A stretch of 6,401 nucleotides of DNA from NCBI GenBank assembly GCA_025457725.1, contig JALOTU010000141.1, positions 1 to 6,401 on the forward strand. The letters are read 5' to 3'. The stretch's first letter is position 1, and every line of letters begins with the position of its first letter. A program made the translations under genes and the position numbers. Below the pieces are notes generated by a model, which saw nothing but the letters and a program-made list of their open reading frames with translations, searched no databases and had not been told where the DNA came from. Positions 1 through 5,921 of the stretch are shown here, piece by piece. Source of the stretch: Verrucomicrobiota bacterium (GTDB lineage: Bacteria > Verrucomicrobiota > Verrucomicrobiia > Limisphaerales > DSYF01).

Positions 1-386
1 TAGAATTGCTGCGCCGCCTTGCTGCCCAGCCACAAATGCGTGCGGTTGATCTGCTCCCACATCTCGGCGGTGATGAGTTCCCGGATGGTCCGGGCGTTCT
101 CGCGGGCCGCGGCCAGGCAGCTGGCAATCGAGTTGGGATTGGTGCGGTCGAACAGCAGGAAGTCGGTCACCACCTCCGCCTCGGGCCGCAGCTTGCGCTT
201 GCGGAACCCGGTGTCATCCCCCAGGCAGGCCACCACCCGGGGCCAGTGCTGGGCGGCGTCCTCCGCCCGCCGCTCGGGCAGGTCCAGGATGAGCTGGAGA
301 TTCACGTCCACGATGCGCGCAATGTTCTCCGCCCGCTCCACATAACGGCTCATCCAGAAGGCACTGTCGGCAACTCGGGATAACAT
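1..386 (-). CDS. Alpha-E domain (DUF403) protein, partial (C-terminus beyond left edge)
   Basis: The first 128 residues are visible, of roughly 310 usual for the family; the gene runs off the left edge. The N-terminus reads MLSRVADSAFWMSRYVERAE, a close match to the hallmark MLSRVAxNxYWMxRYxERAEN opening of alpha-E proteins. It is followed by a helical stretch with conserved features such as LLFDRTNPNSI (around residues 82-92) and a later ARENARTIRE helix. Alpha-E proteins are all-helical, probably cytoplasmic, and of unproven biochemistry. They are nearly always encoded beside a circularly permuted ATP-grasp protein and often a transglutaminase-like protein, and the group is proposed to make or modify a peptide. 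Here the start lies 3 bases after the ATP-grasp stop. The ribosome binding site GGAAAGG, 7 bases upstream, sits inside the end of that gene, so the two are co-transcribed and probably coupled. The family call is firm; the function is inferred from context. Confidence 0.93.
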   Translation of the reverse strand, partial: MLSRVADSAFWMSRYVERAENIARIVDVNLQLILDLPERRAEDAAQHWPRVVACLGDDTGFRKRKLRPEAEVVTDFLLFDRTNPNSIASCLAAARENARTIRELITAEMWEQINRTHLWLGSKAAQQF

Positions 387-389
387 GCT

Positions 390-1907
390 TCAGCCTTTCC
401 CCTCCAACACCCAGGTGTCCTTGCTCCCGCCGCCCTGCGAGGAGTTCACCACCAGGGATCCCTTGCGCAACGCCACGCGCGTCAGCCCGCCGGGAATGAT
501 GGATATCTTTTCCCCGTAGAGAATGTAGGGACGAAGGTCGATATGGCGTCCCTCGAAATGATCCTCCACAAAGCAGGGATGGCGCGACAGGGCCAGGGTG
601 GGCTGGGCGATGTAATTGCGCGGATCGGCCTTGATGAGCTTCCGAAACTTCGCAATCTCCACCTTGCCGGCATGCGGCCCGATCAACATGCCGTATCCGC
701 CGGCTTCGTTGGCGGACTTGACCACCAGTTCCGGCAGGTGATCCATGATGTACCTCATGTCCTCCGGTTCGCTGGCCAGATAGGTGGGCACATTGGGCAG
801 GATCGGTTCCTGGCCCAGGTAATACTTGATCATCCGCGGCACAAAGTAATAGGTCACCTTGTCGTCCGCGACGCCGGTTCCGATGGAATTGGCCAGGCTG
901 ATGTTGCCGGCCCGGTACGCCCCGACAATCCCGGGCACCCCCAGCATGGAATCCTTCCGGAAAACCTTCGGGTCGAGGAAATCGTCGTCGATGCGGCGGT
1001 ACACGACATCCACCGCCTGCAATCCCTTGGTGGTGCGCATGAAGACGTGATCGTTCTCGACCACCAGATCCCGGCCCTCGACGATTTCCACCCCCATTTG
1101 CCGGGCGAGGAAGGAATGCTCGAAATAGGCGCTGTTGTAGATCCCCGGGGTGAGCACCGCCACCGTGGGATTGGGCTTTCCGTGGGGCGCGATGTACTGG
1201 AGCACCTTGAGCAGCTCCTCGGAGTAATGTTCCACGGGCCGGACACCATAGGCGTCGAACAACCTCGGGAACACGCGCTTGAGCGTGGACCGGTTCTCCA
1301 GCACATAGGACACCCCGCTCGGGCAGCGGCCGTTGTCCTCCAACACCAGCCAGGTCCCCTCGCGATCGCGGACCAGGTCGGTCCCGCAGATATGGATGTA
1401 GATGTTGCGCGGAACATGGAAACCCATGAACTCCTTGCGGAAATGCTTCGCCCCCTCAATGAAATGGCGGGGAATGATGTTGTCGCGCAGGATGCTCTGG
1501 TTGTGGTAGATGTCGTGCAGGAACAGGTTCAGGGCCGTGATCCGCTGCACCAGCCCGGCTTCGATGTGCTCCCATTCCGGCGCCGGAATGACGCGCGGAA
1601 CCATGTCGAAGGGGAAAATGCGCTCGGTGCCCTGGTTGTCGCTGTAGACGGTGAAGGTGACGCCCTGGTTCAAAAACGACACATCCGCCACCTCCCGCCG
1701 TTCGTCCATCTGCTTCACGGACAACCCGCTCATGCGCTGCAGCAGCTTCCGGTAATGCGGACGAACCACACCCGGCTTCTCGAACATCTCGTCGAAAAAC
1801 TCGTCGCACGCGTAGCCGTCGAACAGGTTCGTACGGTCCGGGTCCCTGCCCGGCGGCTTCCTGGCTGGCCGGACCCTGGATTTGCTGCGTGACGCCTTGG
1901 TCTTCAT
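390..1907 (-). CDS. Circularly permuted ATP-grasp protein (DUF404/DUF407 type)
   Basis: A 505-residue protein of the circularly permuted ATP-grasp family, close to the usual length of about 470-500. After a basic N-terminal tail (residues 1-24), the family's conserved blocks appear in order: DEFFDEMFEKPGVVRPHY (35-52), GVTFTVYSD (82-90), FPFDMVPRVIP (98-108), HDIYHNQSIL (131-140), LVLEDNGRCPSGVSYVLENR (187-206), YRRIDDDFLDP (303-313), SLANSIGTGVADDK (337-350), VVKSANEAGGYGMLIGP (395-411), IAQPTLALSRHP (433-444), HIDLRPYILYGE (455-466) and LVVNSSQGGGSKDTWVL (485-501). The glycine-rich GGYGMLIGP loop and the HIDLRP region are expected to bind ATP and Mg. Relatives are thought to be amidoligases joining a carboxylate to an amine, but the substrate is unknown. 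The start is uncertain. ATG at 1907 is used here. TTG at 1919 has a well-spaced GGAGG, and a GTG at 1946 is also in frame. It is the first gene of an operon with the alpha-E gene. Confidence 0.95.
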   Translation of the reverse strand: MKTKASRSKSRVRPARKPPGRDPDRTNLFDGYACDEFFDEMFEKPGVVRPHYRKLLQRMSGLSVKQMDERREVADVSFLNQGVTFTVYSDNQGTERIFPFDMVPRVIPAPEWEHIEAGLVQRITALNLFLHDIYHNQSILRDNIIPRHFIEGAKHFRKEFMGFHVPRNIYIHICGTDLVRDREGTWLVLEDNGRCPSGVSYVLENRSTLKRVFPRLFDAYGVRPVEHYSEELLKVLQYIAPHGKPNPTVAVLTPGIYNSAYFEHSFLARQMGVEIVEGRDLVVENDHVFMRTTKGLQAVDVVYRRIDDDFLDPKVFRKDSMLGVPGIVGAYRAGNISLANSIGTGVADDKVTYYFVPRMIKYYLGQEPILPNVPTYLASEPEDMRYIMDHLPELVVKSANEAGGYGMLIGPHAGKVEIAKFRKLIKADPRNYIAQPTLALSRHPCFVEDHFEGRHIDLRPYILYGEKISIIPGGLTRVALRKGSLVVNSSQGGGSKDTWVLEGKG

Positions 1908-1916
1908 GGTGAATCG

Positions 1917-1938
1917 CAATGGCGGAACCTCCACCGCC
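1917..1938 (-). promoter_or_regulatory. Candidate ribosome binding site in a small hairpin loop, paired with an alternative TTG start
   Basis: On the minus strand a GGAGG (plus 1928-1932) lies exactly 8 bases before an in-frame TTG (1919-1917) of the ATP-grasp gene. It is 20 bases before the ATG at 1907, too far to serve that start. The GGAGG sits wholly in the 8-base loop of a GC-only 5-bp stem (GGCGG at 1921-1925, CCGCC at 1934-1938). This favours TTG as the true start, giving 509 residues, but a 5-bp stem can occur by chance in GC-rich DNA. Confidence 0.35.
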
Positions 1939-1990
1939 GACTGCACAGCCGCCAGGTTGCCAGCAAATGCGACCTTTGCCCAGCAGAATC

Positions 1991-2027
1991 AAAAAAGCCG
2001 CCGCCATCGCATGGATGACCGCGGCTT
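1991..2027 (-). terminator. Intrinsic (rho-independent) terminator of the SYLF gene
   Basis: Read on the minus strand, 19 bases after the SYLF stop codon there is a 7-bp stem AAGCCGC/GCGGCTT (plus 2021-2027 and 1995-2001). A 3x3 internal mismatch and a further 4-bp CATC/GATG stem with a 5-base loop complete the hairpin. It is followed directly by a run of six T (plus 1991-1996). This is the standard layout of a rho-independent terminator. It isolates the SYLF transcript from the ATP-grasp operon, whose own promoter should then lie between about 1920 and 1990. No convincing -35/-10 pair was seen there. Confidence 0.8.
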
Positions 2028-2046
2028 CTGAAATCCGTTCGACCGG

Positions 2047-2595
2047 TTATTTCTTGGTCTCGGGCAGTTCGACGAACTTGAACTTCTGGCCCCCGACGCT
2101 GGCTTCCGCCATCAGCCCCTTCTTGGGCAGGGTGATCACCGCCATCCCGCCTTCGTAATCCGCCTTGTCCGCGACGCCTTCGGCGGCCGCCACCGCGCTG
2201 ACGCCCGCGCTCATCTCAAACCGGCCCTCCTTGAACTTGCGCATGGCAATCTGGTCGGAAAACAAAATCACCTCGATGAACGTCTGCCCCCCGACCTGCG
2301 CCCCGATGGTGGCCTGCGACAACGTGGCGGTGCCGATCAGCTTCGTCCCCTCGTAAACCAGGCCTTCCCCGCCGGCGCCGCCGACGATGAACCCTCCCTT
2401 GCCCACGTTGGGGAAGATGACATGTCCGTAGGCCTTTTTCAGGGCCGCATCAAAGGTGCTGTCCTTTGCGTTCAACATCTGGAGCGCCTCCTTCTCCTGC
2501 TCCTGCAGTTTCTCCAGCGATTCCGCCATGGCCGTGCCTGCGCTTGCCACGCAGAGGGCCATGACCATTGCCAACATCTGATAGGTTTTAGTCAT
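2047..2595 (-). CDS. Exported SYLF (Ysc84)-domain lipid-binding-type protein
   Basis: A 182-residue protein. Residues 1-24 form a clear signal peptide: basic start MTKTYQ, hydrophobic core MLAMVMALCVASAG, and a TAMA|ES signal peptidase I site. There is no lipobox, so it is predicted to be periplasmic or outer-surface rather than a lipoprotein. A short Glu/Lys/Gln-rich helix follows (26-42), then the SYLF domain (about 46-178) with family hallmarks: HVIFPNVGKGGFIVGGAGGEG (58-78), TATLSQATIGAQVGGQTF (89-106), FKEGRFEMSAGVSAVAAAEG (121-140) and KKGLMAEASVGGQKFKF (158-174). Eukaryotic SYLF proteins such as Ysc84/SH3YL1 bind phosphoinositides; the role of the bacterial secreted forms is not established. 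ATG at 2595 is preferred because it gives a canonical signal peptide; an in-frame GTG at 2613 would add six residues. Neither has a strong ribosome binding site. A TTGACC with a poor -10 (AAGCAT) at plus 2602-2630 is a weak promoter candidate that would place the transcript start close to the ATG. The gene is divergent from ruvX and ends in its own terminator. Confidence 0.94.
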   Translation of the reverse strand: MTKTYQMLAMVMALCVASAGTAMAESLEKLQEQEKEALQMLNAKDSTFDAALKKAYGHVIFPNVGKGGFIVGGAGGEGLVYEGTKLIGTATLSQATIGAQVGGQTFIEVILFSDQIAMRKFKEGRFEMSAGVSAVAAAEGVADKADYEGGMAVITLPKKGLMAEASVGGQKFKFVELPETKK

Positions 2596-2687
2596 GTCGA
2601 GATGCTTCAACACCCGCCCGGACAGGTCAAGCCCGCGGATGTGAAGTTTGCGTTGCGTTCGGGGCGCGCATCTGAGGCAATGTGGGC

Positions 2688-3098
2688 ATGCGCATTCTGG
2701 CCTTGGACCACGGATCGGTTCGCATCGGCGTGGCGTTGAGCGACGAACTCAAAATGATCGCCTCACCCCTGGAGTATATTCCCGCCCACCCCTTCGACGG
2801 GTTCCTGACGCGCCTGCAGGATCTGATTCGCGAGAAGGAGGTCGAGCTGATTCTGATCGGCATGCCGCGCAACATGGACGGCACCTACGGTCCGGCCGCC
2901 CAGAAGGTGAAGGAGTTCATCGAACAGCTGCGCGCCGCCACCCCCGTGCCCCTTCGCGCCTGGGACGAACGGCTCACCTCCGCCCAGGCCAACCGCATGC
3001 TGATCCAGGGCAACGTGAGCCGGAAGGATCGGAAACAGGTGGTGGACAAGATGGCCGCCGCCCTCCTGCTGCAAAGCTACCTGGATGGATTGCCATGA
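2688..3098 (+). CDS. ruvX: RuvX/YqgF, putative pre-16S rRNA nuclease / Holliday junction resolvase
   Basis: A 136-residue RNase H-fold protein of normal length for the family. It shows the YqgF motifs in order: LALDHGSVRIGVALSD (4-19, with Asp7 as first catalytic acid), LILIGMPRNMDGTYGPAAQ (54-72, matching the LVVGLPxNMDGxxGPxAQ consensus), WDERLTSAQA (92-101, Glu94), and VVDKMAAALLLQSYL (118-132, Asp120). Members are reported to act in 5' maturation of 16S rRNA in E. coli and have been proposed as resolvases. It is cytoplasmic. ATG at 2688 is chosen because GAGG at 2674-2677 lies 10 bases upstream; the in-frame GTG at 2682 would be only 4 bases from it. The stop overlaps the truA start as ATGA, implying a two-gene operon with translational coupling. 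No strong promoter was recognised in the 92-base divergent spacer. Confidence 0.96.
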   Translation: MRILALDHGSVRIGVALSDELKMIASPLEYIPAHPFDGFLTRLQDLIREKEVELILIGMPRNMDGTYGPAAQKVKEFIEQLRAATPVPLRAWDERLTSAQANRMLIQGNVSRKDRKQVVDKMAAALLLQSYLDGLP

Positions 3099-3904
3099 AG
3101 AGCCAGCCGCGCAAACCCCCGACGGCCGCATCCTCACGCCCGAATCCGCCGGACGACCTCATCAAGCTCCGCCTGACCGTCGCCTATGACGGCACCGGTT
3201 ACGCCGGCTGGCAGATCCAGAAGGGCGCCACCGGCGTCCAGGAAATCGTCGAGCAGGCGCTCTCCCGGATCATCCCCGGCCACCATCGGCTGCATAGTTC
3301 CAGTCGCACCGACACCGGCGTCCATGCGCTCGGGATGGTCGCGCACGTGGAGCTGCCCAAGTCGAAGCTCAAGGTCAGCGGACGCAAACTGCGCCTCGCC
3401 TTGAACGCGCACCTGCCGGAGGACATCCGCATCGTCAACGTCGTTCGCGCGAAGCCCGATTTCCACGCGCGCTTTGATGCCAAAGGCAAACAGTATCGCT
3501 ATTACATCTGGAATCACCCGGCGATGAACCCGCTGCTCCGCACCACGGCCTGGCACTATCCCCAAGCACTCAATCTCCCGGCCATCAAGGCGGCGGCGGC
3601 GCTGTTCGCGGGCCGTCACGACTTTCGCTCGTTCGCCGCCAATCGTGGATACGACTTCAAGGACACGGTGCGCCGGGTGACCCGGTGCGAGGTGAAACGC
3701 AGCGGCCCGCTCCTGACATTCATCATCGAAGGGGATGGGTTTCTCTACCGCATGTGCCGCGGGATGGTGGGAACGCTGGTGCTGGTCGGGCGGGACCGGT
3801 TCAAGCCCGGGGACATCCCGCGCATGTTGAAACACAAGGATCGTCGCATCGCCGGCATGACCGCGCCGGCGCACGGCCTGGTGTTGTGGAAGGTGAATTA
3901 CTGA
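3095..3904 (+). CDS. truA: tRNA pseudouridine(38-40) synthase TruA
   Basis: A 269-residue TruA that converts uridines 38-40 of the tRNA anticodon arm to pseudouridine. The family signatures are present: LTVAYDGTGYAGWQIQ (27-42), SSRTDTGVHALG (69-80) with the catalytic Asp73, RFDAKGKQYRYYIWN, GRHDFRSFAA, GDGFLYRMCRGMVGTLV and the terminal AHGLVLWKVNY. The usual RTDAG is RTDTG here, a tolerated variant beside the essential Asp. The core starts at about residue 23. The first 22 residues are a Pro/Ser/Lys-rich tail absent from most TruA proteins and probably disordered. The ATG overlaps the ruvX stop by 4 bases, which fixes this start. The reading frame stays open upstream across ruvX to 2648, but that part lacks TruA similarity. 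The gene is convergent with the SIS-domain gene across a hairpin repeat. Confidence 0.97.
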   Translation: MKSQPRKPPTAASSRPNPPDDLIKLRLTVAYDGTGYAGWQIQKGATGVQEIVEQALSRIIPGHHRLHSSSRTDTGVHALGMVAHVELPKSKLKVSGRKLRLALNAHLPEDIRIVNVVRAKPDFHARFDAKGKQYRYYIWNHPAMNPLLRTTAWHYPQALNLPAIKAAAALFAGRHDFRSFAANRGYDFKDTVRRVTRCEVKRSGPLLTFIIEGDGFLYRMCRGMVGTLVLVGRDRFKPGDIPRMLKHKDRRIAGMTAPAHGLVLWKVNY

Positions 3905-3974
3905 GGGACGACCTCTTGGTTGCATGGGGACGGCACCCTTCGCAGCCGGATTCACAACAGAACGATTGATTTAA

Positions 3975-4057
3975 ACCACGAAATACACGAACCACACGAA
4001 CCACACGAAAGGGGCACAGAAGGACTGCGGCTTTCGTGTGTTCCTGTATTTCGTGGT
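3975..4057. repeat. Inverted repeat made of 9-base-period CACGAA units (REP/MITE-like intergenic hairpin)
   Basis: The left side holds four CACGAA units at 3977, 3986, 3995 and 4004, an exact 9-base period. The right side holds the complement TTCGTG at 4033 and 4050, with a one-mismatch copy (TTCCTG) at 4041. The outer arms ACCACGAAATACA (3975-3987) and TGTATTTCGTGGT (4045-4057) pair perfectly over 13 bp. The inner arms CACACGAAAG (4002-4011) and CTTTCGTGTG (4031-4040) pair over 10 bp around a 19-base loop. The left side carries one extra unit, a tandem AACCACACG pair at 3990-3998 and 3999-4007, which would bulge out. From memory, similar ACCACGAA...CACGAA elements are scattered between genes in several bacterial phyla including Verrucomicrobiota. 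It lies between convergent truA and the SIS-domain gene and could act as a bidirectional transcript 3'-end structure, though it has no T-tract. No open reading frame or transposase is associated. Confidence 0.85.
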
Positions 4058-5907
4058 CACCCCAACCCATCCAGCCTCCGTTCCGCCGCTTCGTTCCCCA
4101 GCCCGTGCCGCGCGCGCAGCACGGCCAGGCCGACCACCGGGGGATACCCCTGATCCGACTTCATGCGCGGCTCGACGTATTCGATCACCTCGAACAACAG
4201 CCGGTTCGCCTCCGCGTAATCCAGGTTGGCAAGGCGCGCGATGTAACGGGTGGCGCGGTCGATCAGCTTCAGATTGCTCGGCACCACGTAGATCATGGTG
4301 TTGCCCATCACGCGACCGAGCCGGACCATGGTGCAGGTCGAAAGCGCGTTGAGCAGCATCTTGAGACCGACGCGCATGACCCCATCCAGCAGGAAATCCG
4401 TTTTCGGCACTGGCAGCAGGACGGTGGTGCATTGCGGATTCCATTGCGCCACAAATTCACCCACCGCACGGCACGATTGCCCGCAACCCACAAAGATCAG
4501 ACCCGTGCGCGCCCCGGCCTGGACGGCATTCTCCAGTTGAACCCGATGAAATCCGCCCGGGGCGAAGAGTGATTCCTTCTCCGACTCCACCACCAGCGCC
4601 ACCGCGCCGTCGCCCGGCCCCAGGGGTCGGTTCCGGATTCCGTCCAATCCAATCCGGAAGCGCATCAGCTCGCCGTAGCCGATCCTGCTGATGATCTCGG
4701 CGGTGCGGGCGAACTTGTCGTCCGGCACCAGGCCGCGCACGTCGTCAGCCTTCCAATCCACGCAACGCGGCGGGCGTTTGCAGATGTGTTCCCACGCGGA
4801 GGGGGAATCGGGAGCGGACACGTGGAGAAAGGCCCAGGATTCCGTGGCGGTGGTGTCGTCGAACTTGCGGAACGGCGGCGTGCAATACGTCGGCGACCGC
4901 TCGGTGGTGTCCGTGAGCAGATCAATCCCGGCGCGGTCGGCGAAGTAATTGACCTTCCGCCCGGCGCGATAGACGGACTCCTCCAGCAGCACCAGGTTCG
5001 CCAGTTGCGACAGCGCCGGGTTGGACCCGAGGGTGGCGTGCAACCCGGCAAGCGCGGTGAGAAACTGCGCCGGACAGGCCTGCGCGCGGACAGGCGACAA
5101 GTTCCCCGGGGAGCCGGGGGCGCCGCTTTCGAGTTCCCGGACCACGCTGTCGAGCACCGTCACAAGCACGGCCAGTTGAATGCTGGTCGCCTGCATCCGC
5201 GTGCTGCCGGTGATGGCCATGGGGCCGGTGGTCAGGTTGAGCTTCTCGATGCGTGCCTCCCGGATCACCTCCCGGCTGCGCTCGACATGGCGGCACAGCG
5301 TCTCGTCGGGATTGTTGTAGACGAAATACACTTTGGCGCCCGCCTCCACGCCCTCCCAGGCGGTGCCAATGACGAACGACGTCTCGCCCCCTTCGGTGAT
5401 GGCGAACACCACATCGCCTGCTCGCAGCCCGAGATCGCGGATCTGTTTGCGCCCAAACGCGGTGTAATCCTCGAACCCCTCCACGGCCTTGATCAACGCA
5501 TAATCGCCGCCGGCCATCACGCTGAACGTGCGACTTCCCCAATCCGCCGCCGCTCCGCGCGGCGTCGCCGTCCGCCAGTAATCGCGCCAGATTGAATCCA
5601 GCAGGATGCTGAGCCGGCCCGTGGAACCGCAGCCGGTAAAGAAGATCCGCCCCCCCGCGCGCAGGGTCTGCACGACGGTTTGAGCGATGGCCCGCAACCG
5701 GCCGGATCGCGCCACCGCCTCGTAGGTCCGCACCACGTCCTCGTCCACCCGGAAGAGCAGTCGCAACGCTTCGGCGACATCGCCCTTTGCCACTTCGCCC
5801 AGGTGGGCGGTGACCGGATGCGAGGCTTCGGTGACGAGTTCGCCCAGTCGGAACTGGTCGGCAATCTCCAGAAAGGCGGCGGAACGCTGGTGCGCGGAGG
5901 GGTTCAT
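4057..5907 (-). CDS. Double-SIS-domain MurQ-related protein, glucokinase regulatory protein (GKRP)-like
   Basis: A 616-residue cytoplasmic protein, twice the length of MurQ (about 300) and close to vertebrate GKRP (about 625). The first SIS domain (about 75-260) carries FFTGCGSTGRLSILLDS (89-105), MAGGDYALIKAVEGFEDY (131-148), ITEGGETSFVIG (170-181), NNPD and ITGSTRMQATSIQ (232-244), aligning with MurQ GAGTSGRLGILDAS, AGGEYAIQHAVEGAEDS and VTGSSRMKAG. After a Gly/Pro-rich linker (261-280), the second SIS region (about 310-530) includes KVNYFADRAGIDLLTDTTER (318-337), GDGAVALVVES and LIFVGCGQS. The stretch LKMLLNALSTCTMVRLGRVM (515-534) and the helical C-terminus (535-612) resemble the end of MurQ. 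MurQ cleaves the lactyl ether of N-acetylmuramate 6-phosphate; GKRP is a non-enzymatic fructose-phosphate sensor. Ligand binding to a phosphosugar is likely; activity is unknown. ATG at 5907 starts just before the conserved region; longer in-frame starts would overlap thpR. The spacer to thpR is 14 bases and contains nine C before the ATG. Confidence 0.87.
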   Translation of the reverse strand: MNPSAHQRSAAFLEIADQFRLGELVTEASHPVTAHLGEVAKGDVAEALRLLFRVDEDVVRTYEAVARSGRLRAIAQTVVQTLRAGGRIFFTGCGSTGRLSILLDSIWRDYWRTATPRGAAADWGSRTFSVMAGGDYALIKAVEGFEDYTAFGRKQIRDLGLRAGDVVFAITEGGETSFVIGTAWEGVEAGAKVYFVYNNPDETLCRHVERSREVIREARIEKLNLTTGPMAITGSTRMQATSIQLAVLVTVLDSVVRELESGAPGSPGNLSPVRAQACPAQFLTALAGLHATLGSNPALSQLANLVLLEESVYRAGRKVNYFADRAGIDLLTDTTERSPTYCTPPFRKFDDTTATESWAFLHVSAPDSPSAWEHICKRPPRCVDWKADDVRGLVPDDKFARTAEIISRIGYGELMRFRIGLDGIRNRPLGPGDGAVALVVESEKESLFAPGGFHRVQLENAVQAGARTGLIFVGCGQSCRAVGEFVAQWNPQCTTVLLPVPKTDFLLDGVMRVGLKMLLNALSTCTMVRLGRVMGNTMIYVVPSNLKLIDRATRYIARLANLDYAEANRLLFEVIEYVEPRMKSDQGYPPVVGLAVLRARHGLGNEAAERRLDGLG

Positions 5908-5916
5908 GGGGGGGGG
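5908..5916 (-). repeat. Nine-C homopolymer directly before the SIS-domain gene start
   Basis: On the coding (minus) strand, nine consecutive C residues abut the ATG at 5907, occupying the place where a Shine-Dalgarno sequence would normally be. The 14-base gap between the thpR stop and this start has no purine-rich site, so initiation probably depends on coupling from thpR or is SD-independent. Tracts of this length are prone to slippage and to sequencing error. Confidence 0.75.
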
Positions 5917-5921
5917 TGTCT

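Noticed and set aside
543..1892. 449-codon plus-strand open frame opposite the ATP-grasp gene
   Set aside because: Its translation shows no recognisable motif and is rich in His, Gly and Val as expected for an antisense shadow of a GC-rich gene. The minus strand carries every conserved ATP-grasp block.
2596..2687. Strong divergent promoter between the SYLF gene and ruvX
   Set aside because: Only a TTGACC with a poor -10 was found on the minus strand, and nothing convincing on the plus strand; not enough to list as a feature.
2648..3094. In-frame upstream extension of truA through the whole of ruvX (418 codons in total)
   Set aside because: The extra 149 residues are Arg/Gly/Pro-rich with no TruA similarity, while ruvX in the other frame has all its catalytic motifs; the ATGA overlap gives a natural truA start.
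3905..3974. Small gene or terminator just after truA
   Set aside because: The 70 bases before the repeat show no hairpin with T-tract and no open frame with a plausible ribosome binding site.
3977..4057. CRISPR-like array from repeated CACGAA
   Set aside because: Units are 6-9 bases, contiguous, and form an inverted hairpin; there are no 20-40-base repeats separated by unique spacers.
4786..5595. 269-codon plus-strand open frame opposite the SIS-domain gene, and a 344-codon alternate minus frame at 4922-5956
   Set aside because: Both are shadows in GC-rich sequence with low-complexity Arg/Gly/His content; the MurQ-like motifs occur only in the 4057-5907 minus frame.
4057..5907. Plain MurQ annotation
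   Set aside because: The protein is twice MurQ length and the first SIS domain lacks the glutamate of the DASECPPTYG motif, so an ordinary etherase name would overstate what is known.
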